DNA of 64,000 bases from Phlebotomus papatasi (lineage: Eukaryota; Arthropoda; Insecta; Diptera; Psychodidae): contig NC_077222.1 in the NCBI RefSeq assembly GCF_024763615.1, positions 2,294,001 through 2,358,000 on the forward strand. Direction: 5' to 3'. Of the stretch, positions 34,001 through 43,433 are shown one piece after another. Below the pieces are notes generated by a model, which saw only the letters and a list, made by a program, of their open reading frames with translations, did not search any database and had not been told where the DNA came from. A program made the translations under genes and the position numbers. Position 1 is the stretch's first letter. Every line of letters starts with the position of its first letter.

Positions 34001-34779
34001 GGGTAGATAGGTTAATTCAGAACCTTGCTCTAAATGGGAATTTTTCACACTTTACAAATTGGAATATATAATTTTTCCTAAAGACAAGAGCAAAGTGGAG
34101 ACAGGAATTTTTCCTGTCCCAGATGAGAACACATTAGAACAGGGGTGACATGATAAGTTATTTTCGATAGTATCGGGCGATTCTGAAAAATTTAAACAAT
34201 AGTTTCACTTTTTGTACCCAAAAGGGATATTTATTAACAATCACATTTTTTTTTAAGAATGTCACATTAAATGGTCCAGCAATGCGTAAAAAGTCGATAT
34301 TCACCTAATCTGAGAGGTATAGATTTATCGATACTATCGATTCGATAATATCGGAAAGTTATCATTCCATCCCAGATTAGAGAATTTCCCAAAAACAAGG
34401 GAACAATCGTGGTAGTAGCCATGAGACTATTAAGAATTCGAGATTTTGGCTTTCGGCATTCTGATCAAGAACCTTATTAATTATTATGAAAAAAACGACG
34501 TAGGTAGGCAATAGAATATATGGGTACCGGAGTTCGTCGGGGGAATTTGGAGTTACTCTAGGAAAACATCGACTCTTTTCATGAACTCTTTTTTTCAAAA
34601 GAGTAGATGTTTTCCTAGAGTAACTCCAAATTCCCCCGACGAACTCCGGTACCCATATATTCTTATTTATTATTATTAGTTGACACAATCTTGTTTGATT
34701 CTTTAAGCTCCAGATAAATCGATAGATTTTAATAAAAGAAATCCCATTGAGGCAGGTTCTGAAATTGACCATTCTACCC
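34001..34779. mobile_element. TA/GGG MITE, family 3, short copy (779 bp)
   Basis: Ends GGGTAGATAGGTTAATTCAG and the complement of GGGTAGAATGGTCAATTTCA between TA dinucleotides. The inner words CAGAACC and CTCTAAATGGGAATTTTTC match family 3 elements at 37137-38005 and 51546-52409. A near-perfect hairpin (34514-34661) lies inside. Confidence 0.75.
34514..34661. repeat. Near-perfect hairpin, 65-bp arms and 18-bp loop
   Basis: The arm 34514-34578 (GAATATATGGGTACCGGAG onward) pairs with 34597-34661 with a single mismatch near the loop. The arms are far less diverged than the host MITE ends, so the inversion is recent or maintained. Confidence 0.85.
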
Positions 34780-35314
34780 TATTTTTAATCTTAAAGGTTT
34801 ATAACATTTATGCTCAATCATTACTAAAATCCAATTGAAATACTAAACAATTTTTAATCATGAAGTTATGTGATTTGTAAATATCAGCTTTTTATTAAGC
34901 TTAGTTTTCATAACTCTTGGAATAACACATAAATGAGGGATTAAATATAAAATTAATAGACGGACAACCAGTGTCTGTTAAAGTTTTCACAGTTAGCTTG
35001 GACACACACCATAAAAACTAATCGTTTTCATTCCAATTAATCATTTTTATTTCTTCCTGATTTACAGAAATTAAAGAATATTTTGTTATTTAATTGAATA
35101 GAAAATAATTTGGTAATTCTAAACCCTGGGAATAAGTTTATAGCATTTTTTATGGTTCCTGGTGTGTGTCTTAGCTCAACAATTTTTACTTTTTAGTCGA
35201 GAACGTTGAAGATTTTAACGTTTTTGTTAGAATCTCTCGTGTATTGTTGGATGTCTTGGATTTCACATGCAGATATGTTAAAGTTTTTCTATTCTATAAG
35301 CCAAATGGGTTAAA

Positions 35315-35509
35315 ATGGTTAAAGTAATTTTTGCACTACCGGTGCTACTAATGGTACTTGTACGAAACTTTAATATTGCACAAAGTTATTCCCATTGTCG
35401 AATAAGATTTTATTTCTGTTCCCAAAGCAACCAAAAGTGTACAGCAAACATTATTCCATTAGGAAGATCTTTTTTTCCTCATACAAGAAACATTAACATT
35501 TGTTTTTAG
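35315..35509 (+). CDS. Possible small secreted peptide, 64 aa (weak)
   Basis: ATG at 35315 opens a frame with a signal-peptide-like start (basic VK, then IFALPVLLMVLV), a likely cleavage near residue 22, and a basic tail with four cysteines ending NICF. No family is recognised. It sits just upstream of the TATA element at 35535 and could equally be chance: the region is AT-rich and no splice or poly-A context supports it. Confidence 0.15.
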   Translation: MVKVIFALPVLLMVLVRNFNIAQSYSHCRIRFYFCSQSNQKCTANIIPLGRSFFPHTRNINICF

Positions 35510-35534
35510 TGTGTCTTTTTATCCCCATGTGGGG

Positions 35535-35542
35535 TATATAAA
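35535..35542 (+). promoter_or_regulatory. TATA box candidate for the CaaX-protein gene
   Basis: TATATAAA preceded by GGGG, in the first GC-richer stretch upstream of the gene. Transcription would begin around 35565-35580 and run through the proposed untranslated exon. Confidence 0.4.
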
Positions 35543-35569
35543 CACTCAAAAGCCGCGTAGTTTGTCTCG

Positions 35570-35934
35570 TCGCTACAGTAACCAACCATTGCGGCGGATG
35601 TATGGGAGTCTCAATGAGATTTTGTGCTCTAGCAGTGAGAAAGAGAGAATTTTATGAATTTATGTAGGCTTCTCTAGCATACATTTGCGAGTGAATATCT
35701 CTCTTTGAGTCTGACCATGCCCAAGGGCAAGTCAATTGCACCGTTCCATCTCTTTTTCGCGCCAAGAAGCCGTTATAGTGGAATGCTGATGCTTCGAGAT
35801 ATTAATCAAAATTATTTAGATTTTGGACACCTATCGGTCACAAAATTGGAAAATCGTGGTCATCATTGAGCACAAAAGAGATTTTTGTTAGGAAGTTGCT
35901 TTGGAAGTGAGAGAGTTTGAAGCAGAGAATTTAG
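35570..35934 (+). other. Proposed 5' untranslated exon of the CaaX-protein gene
   Basis: A donor TTTAG|GTAAAT follows 35934, and the acceptor TTTAATTTACAG ends at 38333, 15 bases before the ATG at 38349. The intervening 2.4 kb holds a MITE and duplicated DNA but no gene. The start of the exon is a guess from the TATA box. Confidence 0.4.
35755..35763 (+). promoter_or_regulatory. E2F-type site
   Basis: TTTCGCGCC matches the E2F consensus TTTSSCGC. It lies within or just upstream of the proposed 5' untranslated exon of the CaaX-protein gene, and would fit expression in dividing cells if the gene product is nuclear. Confidence 0.3.
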
Positions 35935-37136
35935 GTAAATTTTTCTAAAATTATCCTCATTAATTTTACATTTCCTACATTCCCGTGTTGAGGTTGTTTT
36001 TCGCAAAACGTGTGTCATGTCGTGTCTACCTGCGAGTGGGCAGAAAGTTTGTCACACTAAAAGAAGCTATTTATACCAAGAAAACGGGCTTAGGGTAGGG
36101 ATCTTTCCGTATGGTAATATTTCAGGCAAGAATTGTCCAAGAGGTGTGACGAGAATTGAGAAGGAGTGGCTCCTCCAAGCAATTGATTTTATTGCCCATA
36201 TGCAAAAGTTTCCATACAATTGATGCAGTTTATTTTGGGCGATTTTGAAAGGGGGTTCGGGATTTGAATCCAAAAGCTAACTTTTTTTGTCTGAGATATG
36301 GTTGAGTTCTGAAGAAAAAAACTTCTAGGGGAAAGTGCTCATGCTTCGTACGATCTCATGCTTCGTAATAACTAAATCTTTCGTCTGTTTCTATAAATAA
36401 ACGTGACTGCACAATCGCGTCGTGCGATTTTTTTTTATTTTTTGATATGTTTTAGAGATTACCTAGGCGGACATTTGATCGTATACGAAAGTACCGTTGA
36501 ATTATTTTCTTAATAACGATTTTTCAAGGTTAAAAAGACACTAGAGAGCGCACTTATCAAGCGAATGGATCATGTTTGAGCTCGTTGGAAAGTCCTTGGA
36601 ATTCCCTATAAAACTGAACCGGTTCTAATCGGTTCTGAACCGGCAATGAACCGGTTCACAGCCGATAATTAATTTATATCCGAAAATCAATTCTATTACT
36701 TTTAAAACAATTTTGGTTGATCTTTTGAATGATTTATGAATCGGTTTAAATCGGTTGAGAACCGGTAAATGGTTAATGAGGCGAAAGTATTTTTGAGGTA
36801 TATAGCATCTAAGTTCGAGCATTTCACAAAGCCTGGAACGCTTTGCTACCTCTTTTTTTATTTGTCATAATTTTTGTCGATTTATTTATTAATTTTTTGA
36901 GCTTTATTTGATTTTTTTTTAACATACCCCGTTTATGAAAATCGAATGTATTTATGACAGTTTGATTTTATTTAAAAGAAAAGATGAGGTCGGTATGTTC
37001 GAAAAGCGATGCTAGCGCCACTAACGCCAATTACATAAATTTTTCATAAAACTAGTAAACTGCAAGGCATTCTCTTTCATTTAAATTCTTTAAATTTTTA
37101 TGTTTTTTTTTTTTTAATTTCTGTTAATAAAGCATA

Positions 37137-38005
37137 GGGTAAATTAACCTAATTCAAAACCTGCTCCAAATGGAAATTTTTCGCTACTCCAAATGGAAAC
37201 GGCATTGTTTTCACGATAAATACAGTACTAAATTATTATATTTATATATTTTTTATACCAAAGTTTCATTATTTAGTTAATTTTTCTCCAAATAAAGCGA
37301 AAATCCATTCATATTCACAAATTTTAATTTGTTAATTTCTCAGAAAAATTAAAAGTGTACCTTTTCACCATCGAATTTTTCATATATCGACCAAGTTTTC
37401 CAATGAAAAATACAATGAAGTGACTGTTGTTTATTCGTTTTGTTTAACATTTATATAATATTTCTGGTTAATTTTAGTTAAACTAAGTGCTAATCTTTAT
37501 TGTTAACAGTACGTGAAGTGTTCAAATGAAATAATTACTTATTTCGTGAACAAAAAGGGTTTTTCTGAAGTGTCTGCAAATGCTTCAATAGGAAACCCTG
37601 GAAATATGATTTTTTGGAGAGATTTTCTTATTGTTTTAGATGGGAAAGGAGAAAAGAAAAGACCAGGAATAAGAACAAATCCTGCACTCAAGAGCAACTC
37701 AACAAGGTTTTGGAAGCCTTTCGTCGCAGTTTCACTTACACTGTTTGTCTCCAATTAGAAACTTTCTCTTGTCTCCATTTGGATTAATTTAATTCCAATA
37801 GAAGCATTTTACGCTCGCGTATTTTTCTTGTATTTAAGAAGTTTTAAAAATTATATTTAAAAAATTTTCACTAAACAGTAACATTCTTGAAGAGTCAAGG
37901 AGCAAATTCATGTAATTCTCTTCAGAAAAAATATGTACTTATTGTGTTGAATCTTCTGTCAAAGCTAAAGCGTCTGGAAATGGTTTTGAATTAGGACATT
38001 TACCC
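37137..38005. mobile_element. TA/GGG MITE, family 3 (869 bp), in the 5' intron of the CaaX gene
   Basis: TA-bordered ends GGGTAAATTAACCTAATTCA and the complement of GGGTAAATGTCCTAATTCAA. An inverted, closely similar copy lies at 51546-52409. A duplicated flank at about 38130-38275 preserves the unoccupied site, which fixes the borders and the TA target. It has no transposase frame; a 71-82 aa frame on each strand is repeated in the other copy and looks fortuitous. Confidence 0.9.
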
Positions 38006-38129
38006 TACCTAACGAAAACAGAAAGATTTGTCAGATTTTACATTTTAGTCAAGATACAGTTATAACAGACGACACGGAGATTTTATCTAAGAAACAAACC
38101 ACTAAGGGAGATTTTCCAAGACTCCTTTT

Positions 38130-38275
38130 TATGTGTTTTTTTTTTAAATTTCTGTTAATAAAGCATACCTGAAGAAAACAGAAATATTTGTCAGATTTTA
38201 CATTTTAGTCAAGACACAGTTATAACAGACACCACGGAGAGTTTATCTCAGAAACAAACCACTAAGGGAGATTCT
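38130..38275. repeat. Duplicated flank carrying the empty insertion site of the family 3 MITE
   Basis: CTGTTAATAAAGCATACCTG here joins sequence that, at 37100-37136 and 38006-38125, is split by the MITE. Downstream words such as TTGTCAGATTTTACATTTTA and AAACAAACCACTAAGGGAG are shared. The local duplication therefore either predates the insertion or arose from an empty allele. Confidence 0.8.
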
Positions 38276-38348
38276 TCAATTTTAACGGAAATTTTAACTC
38301 TAGTAGTATCACAGTAAAGCTTTTAATTTACAGGCAAAAGGCTAAAGA

Positions 38349-41300
38349 ATGAGTCAAGCCACATCGAAGCAAACAGGAAGAAGGACACCGCAGTCAAAGC
38401 CAAAGCAGATGGGCAGTGTAATTGATGGCTCAATGGTTGTTTCAATCAACACTTTAGACAAGAGTGTTGCAGATGAATTCGCAGAGGCCAGCAAAGTAAT
38501 TGTGGCATCTCCGAAGAAGGACACTAAGGAAGCCAAAGTTTCCAAGAGTCCTGCAGAGAAAGCAGCAGCAAGTGCTGCAAAGGAAGAGACCAAGAATGAG
38601 AGTGTTCAGAATGGATCAGCTTCAGAGAAGAAGGTGGAAAATGGGAAAGAGAATGGGAGTGAGAAGAAGGAAGAAGTGAAGGAAGGCAAAGAAGTAAAAG
38701 ATTTAAAGGAAGTTACTAACGGTGAGGGAGGAAAAGTGAGGGAGAGTCCGAGGCAGAAGGCCAAGGAAGCAGAGAAAAAAGCAGCTCAAGTGGCTAAAAA
38801 TGACGAAGAGAAACAACCAGCTAAAAATGAAGAAAAGTCTGAAGTTGTGGAGAAAAAGTCTGATGCAAAGCCTGAACTCAATGCTTCAGCGGCTTCTCTG
38901 GCCAAGGAGAAGGAGCTCAAGGGATTCAAGGATAACGGAGAAGAGACAGTAGGTTCGATTGTGCTGCAGCCAGAAGAAGTGTCAGGGACACTCTTTGACT
39001 CTCCACGTCCCAATAAGACTCCCGGAAAGGGACTGAAGGGTACTACTCCGAATAGGGCCCGTGTCAGTCCCTTCCGGAAGTCCGAGAGACTGCAGAATGT
39101 GAGCACAGCCGTGAATTTGAGCACAGTTAGTGAACAGAGTGGCGAAGTGGCTCAGTCCCCAGCTGTGGATCAATCCTTCGGCTCATTGCGTCACATCACG
39201 GGCAGGCGCAGCATGACCAATCGTCCATTGCGCGAATACACCTTCCAGAGTATCCACCGGGAGTCGTACCGCAAACTAGACGATGACTCCATTTCCAGTG
39301 TCAATGCTACTGTTGGATCTGAGATCCACTGCGACAGCTTCCGTACGCCCATCGTGGCTTCGGTCAAGGGGCGCAAGAGGGAGCTGACGCCGCAAGACAG
39401 TGACGATGACATTCTCATTGTGGACAAGACGCCAGCTGCATCGAAGCGAGCGAGACTGGATTTCAGTGCTCTTCTCGGATTCATGGCCAGTCCAGTTACA
39501 CTGCTGCGCAATAAATTTCAGGTTAGTGAATTTCTACTAAGCATTTTTTGTTACAGGTTTTTGAGTCGCTGAAAAGTCCTTTTCTCAAGATTCCTTGCAT
39601 TTTAGGACAGAATAGCCTAATTCTAATATTATTATTAATATTTTTTGATAATCATTGTTCCAGATTAATTGAAAATCCATTAAAATTGCTAAGATTAATT
39701 AAAATGTTTTTTTTTTAGATTAACTGCATTTTTTTTAGCTTAAAAGTATCTCAGACTTTGCAAAGAGCTCGAACTCGTGACTTAGATGTTATACCTCAAA
39801 AGCATTTTCGCATCATTTACCATTAACCGATTAAAACCGATTTATAAATATTACTCAAAAGACTCCACAAAATATTTTTAATTCATTCATTCATTCATTC
39901 ATTCATTTTCAACCGCTTATCCCTATTGGGGTCGCGAGCCCATGACATCCAATCTAGCAGCCCACGCCTGTCGGTCCTCCGCCACTTCAGGAAGATGTTC
40001 GGGTTCGATCCCGAGGCGTTCCAAGGCAAGATTCTGAATTTGATTCAGCCACCTTGTCCTAGGTCTGCCTCGAGGCCGAGGTCTCCTCACAATGGCTTGC
40101 ATAGCTTTTCTGGGGAATATTTTTAAGAGTAATAAAATTGATTTTCGAACGAAAATTACTTATCGGTTCAAAACCAGTTCGACCGGTTCATTATCGCTTC
40201 ATAACCGGGTATTAATTAGTCAGTTTTATCGGAAATCCCAAGGCCTTCCCAACGAGATCAAACATGATACCATTCAGATGAGAAAAACATTTTCTATAGC
40301 CTTTTTAATATTTGACCTTGAAAAATCGTTATTAGGAATGATTCAACGGGACTTTCTTACATGGACATGAATTTGAAGGTGAAGGTGTGGGGTGGAGAAA
40401 AATGTGCGGGCATGTTAACGATCGTTGGGTCGAATTATGTGGTGCCCAGAAGGTTCCAAGATGCTATCTCATACCGTTTAGCTTCTAGAGTTGGCGACAG
40501 CCGGACGGACAGACGGACAAACGGACAAACAGCGTGACAACATTTCTCAAAAATTGTATGAAACGCAAAGAGTTATTGAGAAAACTGCTCTCCGGGGAGT
40601 AGAAATTAGAAATTTTAGGGCGGTGAAAAAAAAATGAGATTTTATAACACTGCTTTCTCTGTGAAGTTCCAGCAGTAAAATAATTTCTTAAAATGTCCTA
40701 AAATGTTCAAAATTCTTTAAATTTAGAAACTTCTTAATTTCTCAACGCTATAGTTCTGCCCTCGGACGGTGGACACAGGAAACCTTCTGATTAACTTAAT
40801 CAGAACTTAACGGAATTTTCGGATTATCCACTTTTCACTGCTAGTTACAATGCGATACAAAAAAACTTTCTTTTTCGGTCGTTATTATTATTATTAATCG
40901 TATCGGAATACTTTGTTACAATGTAATTATGTTATTATATTGCTGTTGCATTCCGTGATGGAAGAATCCGCTAAGACCATGTGTAGACCGCCCAGGAGCG
41001 CCTTCCCTTCTTCCATGCTCCCAGAGTTTTTGTAGGCAGATTTGCCTACGCCTAAAATGCACCGCCTCGAGGCGGTGCATTTTATTACGTTTTATCATAG
41101 TGAAAATGTATTTTTCTGACATTCAGTTGCTTGCATCAGGCAGGACTCGAACTCACAACTTTTGAGAGTCGCGTCAGAAATCTCGTCCGCCCAAGACTAG
41201 CTATCTTGCCTATTGCGCCACTGAGATCCCCAGCTGTTAAAGCAGTTCTTGACACATGGAAAAAATGGCGCCTCGACGTCTCTTGGTTTCAATTCGTAAG

Positions 41301-42898
41301 GCGCCCAATTTCCTTGCTTTTGATTCATTCCTAGAACTCTAAGGCGTTTTGAAATAGCTTGGTGAGTCACTCCCAATGATTTTGCAAGTTCCTTTTGCGC
41401 CTGACACGGATCTTCATCGAGCAAGTCCTTCCAGTTTCTCGTCTTTAAACTTTCTCGGTGCTCCAGAACGAGATTTGTCATTGACGTCAAAGTTATTCTT
41501 TTTGAAGCGTCTAAACTAAACTAATCTCTTCATGTTGTTTCTGATGGAGCATGTTTGTCGTAAGTCTCCACAAGATTTCTATGTGCTTCAGGCGCAGATT
41601 TCTTCAGAAATGAGGCTTTATCGTCCCGTCACTAGTCATTTTAAACTTTATGAAGAAATATGTTGTTTATACTTTTCCGAAACAAATGTACTAATTACAA
41701 TCTATTGATAAAGAATCATTATGACGTTGGTTACAAAATACCGCCAGCACCTACAGACTTTGACAGCATTATCTATCGGTGAACAGCGAGAACTTTTTTG
41801 TACCCCTAATAATATTTTTAATACAAATTGAATTTTTTTTATTACTTCTCAAGGAGTGTTACTTGGAACCTTGTAGACAATTTATCGTCTTTATTATCTC
41901 TAAAATCATTTTTAATACATTTTAAAATGAATAAAAATGTAGACATAGCTTTGGTGGCCTATTCCGACCACCCTCATTCTCATAGTTCCTTGCCCTTCCG
42001 GAATTCTTCTAAAATATTTTTCACAGCATCTCGTTTGTCGAAGCGAGAATTTTAATTCTTTTTTTTTGCATTGTATAAGCTCCAGAGTATATAAAAACTA
42101 AAAATTCATGGAAATTTGAGGAACAAATAAAGTGGTCGAAATTGCAAGCTGGCCGAAATTTGGTACACTTACCTTATGTACTGGTTAATCCTGAATACTT
42201 ATAGAGTGATGATTTGAAGATAAAATTGTGAAATTGGTCAGGTTGAACAACAATTTTTCCTGAAGAAAAGGGAAAAATTTTCCTCCTTGTCCAATGATAC
42301 CTGGATTTTTTTCCACCATGGGGCTGTATTTCAGAGATGTGTAGTTATGCTGGATAAAAATCTTATTCAAATATCTTAAATTTTTTGGAAAATATTCAAG
42401 AAAAACTTGAAAAAGTGACACAAAGTTGTATGATTTGACGGTATCCAACTAGTTTTAAATACTTATTTTCGCGGGCAGTCGTCTTCATCTTCAGAGGTTC
42501 TTTTTCTGATGGAAACTCATGTCGTAAAAGAATAGGGAATTTCCAAAGCAGAATATTTTTTCTTGGAGCGGAATTTATTGTTTCTGAAGCTTCTGAGTAT
42601 TCAAGGAAACCGGCAACTGACAGGGATTCTTTGCATTTCCCAGAGAGCAAACATCCAGAGTAGCACGCCCAATCAGTCTTTTGTTGTGGAGGAGCTGGAT
42701 AACAATGGTACAGAGAAGGAGATTGATATGGAGTGTTCCAAAGACGAGAAGAGTGTTGAGTTTGGTCAGGAGCTCAAGGAAGACCTCAAAGTGGGGCCAG
42801 AAGGAACCGGAGAGAACTTGGAGCTGCTCAAAGATAAAGTTGAAGATATCGAGATGAAGACTCCAGCACAAGGTCGTCGAGTGTGCATTGTCATGTAA
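38349..42898 (+). CDS. Probable nuclear protein with C-terminal CaaX (CIVM) farnesylation box, 475 aa
   Basis: Coding exons 38349-39521 (391 codons, donor CAG|GTTAGT) and 42644-42898 (acceptor TTTCCCAG) join in phase 0. The protein has a conserved-looking start (residues 22-50), then a Lys/Glu/Ala-rich low-complexity region (55-200). A Ser/Pro/Thr and basic region (215-300) with SPR and TPG sites follows. Next come an acidic patch running into ILIV (350-358, resembling a SUMO-interacting motif) and a basic SKRARL nuclear-localisation candidate (365-370). The second exon is acidic and ends RRVCIVM. Met at the last position favours farnesyltransferase. A nuclear signal plus CaaX is the plan of lamins and of Drosophila Kugelkern; there is no lamin rod. 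Kinship with Kugelkern is a hypothesis only. The intron holds LINE, SINE, mariner and MITE debris, and further exons in it cannot be excluded. Confidence 0.75.
39880..40090 (-). mobile_element. 3' end of a non-LTR retrotransposon with (GAAT)n tail
   Basis: The minus strand translates as the conserved C-terminus of a LINE reverse transcriptase: GRPRTRWLNQIQNLALERLG, then VAEDRQAWAARLDVMGSRPQ and a stop. It is followed by GGATAAGCGGTTGAAAAT and a (GAAT)n tail at 39880-39908. A degenerate second copy is at 51425-51530. It lies in the CaaX-gene intron. Confidence 0.85.
40190..40700. repeat. Dispersed repeat with GGACGGACAGACGGACAAAC core
   Basis: Contains the direct run GACGGACAGACGGACAAAC (about 40503-40525), a reversed ATCTCATACCGTTTAGCTTC block and a TTCCAGCAGTAAAAT end. 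It shares words with 22765-23700, 36420-36600 and 55520-55640. Non-coding. Confidence 0.5.
41054..41083. repeat. Perfect 30-bp GC-centred palindrome
   Basis: AAAATGCACCGCCTC is followed immediately by its exact complement. A second hairpin GTAGGCA/TGCCTAC lies just before it at about 41033-41050. It resembles the sub-terminal hairpin of the TTAA element at 16083-16106, so it may mark a transposon end. Confidence 0.8.
41130..41231 (-). mobile_element. tRNA-derived SINE head
   Basis: The minus strand shows an A-box-like TGGCGCAATAGG near 41218 and a B box GTTCGAGTCC near 41148, spaced as in a tRNA. It begins GGGGATCTCAG. Intact tRNA arms were not found. It abuts the mariner remnant. Confidence 0.5.
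41240..41640 (-). pseudogene. Mariner transposase remnant (N-terminal helix-turn-helix region)
   Basis: The minus strand encodes LLDEDPCQAQKELAKSLGVT, then HQAISKRLRVLGMNQKQGNW and APYELKPRDVE. This is the second helix-turn-helix and the linker of mariner-family transposases. Upstream, 41500-41640 gives further mariner-like pieces (EAHRNLVETY, KHAPSETT) in shifted frames with stops. The DDD catalytic domain is missing. Non-functional. Confidence 0.85.
41827..42177. mobile_element. TA-flanked MITE, family 1, truncated copy C
   Basis: Matches copy A in the same orientation from CTTGGAACCTTGTAGACAAT to the right end TTGGTACACTTACC. The left terminus is lost. It lies in the CaaX-gene intron. Confidence 0.75.
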
Positions 42899-43156
42899 GT
42901 CCCCCCCCTCCCGCCTTTTGAAATATTATCCACCTCCGTGTATTTCTATTATTTTTTTTATGATTAAGGACAATTCAATTTTTTTTTTTAAAAACTCGTT
43001 TCCACAATTTAAAAAAAAACGATTAGTTAATGAATAGGTGTTTAATTTACAATAATTGTTTAGGCGATATTTAGAAGTTTTTGTTTTTTTTTTTTGTAAG
43101 ATCGCGATCAAGATCACAGAACTCTTTTTTTTCTCTTTGAATATATAAAAAATATC

Positions 43157-43162
43157 AATAAA
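43157..43162 (+). terminator. Poly-A signal of the CaaX-protein gene
   Basis: AATAAA 259 bases after the stop at 42898. VPS13B ends on the opposite strand at 43215, so the two 3' regions meet or overlap here. No clear AATAAA for VPS13B was found on the minus strand. Confidence 0.6.
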
Positions 43163-43214
43163 GACATTTTTTTCATCAAATACAATTTTACTTTTTGCGC
43201 GTTGATACTATGCC

Positions 43215-43433
43215 TCAGGATTGCATGCTTCGGAGGAAGTTGATGTAGGTGGTGAAATGTTGTCCAAGGTGAGAGTGAATGTAGAAGGAAATACTTTCAG
43301 CATTGCCTTGATCACGATCCTCATCAGTCTCCTCGATACTCTGAATACTTCCCTGATCCGAATAGATGGGTAATTGCTCTCGCGATCGCTGAATGTACTC
43401 ACGAACACGATTTTGGATGGGATACTGATTTGT
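43215..43433 (-). CDS. VPS13B: VPS13B terminal exon
   Basis: 72 codons and TGA after acceptor TATTCTCTTTTCAG. It starts TNQYPIQNRVREYIQRSREQ, passes an acidic stretch (SIEETDEDRD) and ends FTTYINFLRSMQS. Phase agrees with the preceding exon. Confidence 0.88.
   Translation of the reverse strand, partial: TNQYPIQNRVREYIQRSREQLPIYSDQGSIQSIEETDEDRDQGNAESISFYIHSHLGQHFTTYINFLRSMQS

Noticed and set aside
37513..37758. An 81-codon frame (and its 71-codon antisense) in the TA/GGG MITE
   Set aside because: Short, without domain, and only as conserved as the rest of the element in the copy at 51546-52409. Non-coding element is the simpler reading.
39557..39620. TTACAG followed by an open VFESLKSPFLK frame, a possible second exon of the CaaX gene
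   Set aside because: The intron would be only about 35 bases and the frame has no donor of quality; joining 39521 to 42644 directly preserves phase.
39985..40005. GGTTCGATCC, looking like a tRNA B box
   Set aside because: It falls within the coding remnant of a LINE reverse transcriptase C-terminus on the minus strand, and no A box is at the right distance.
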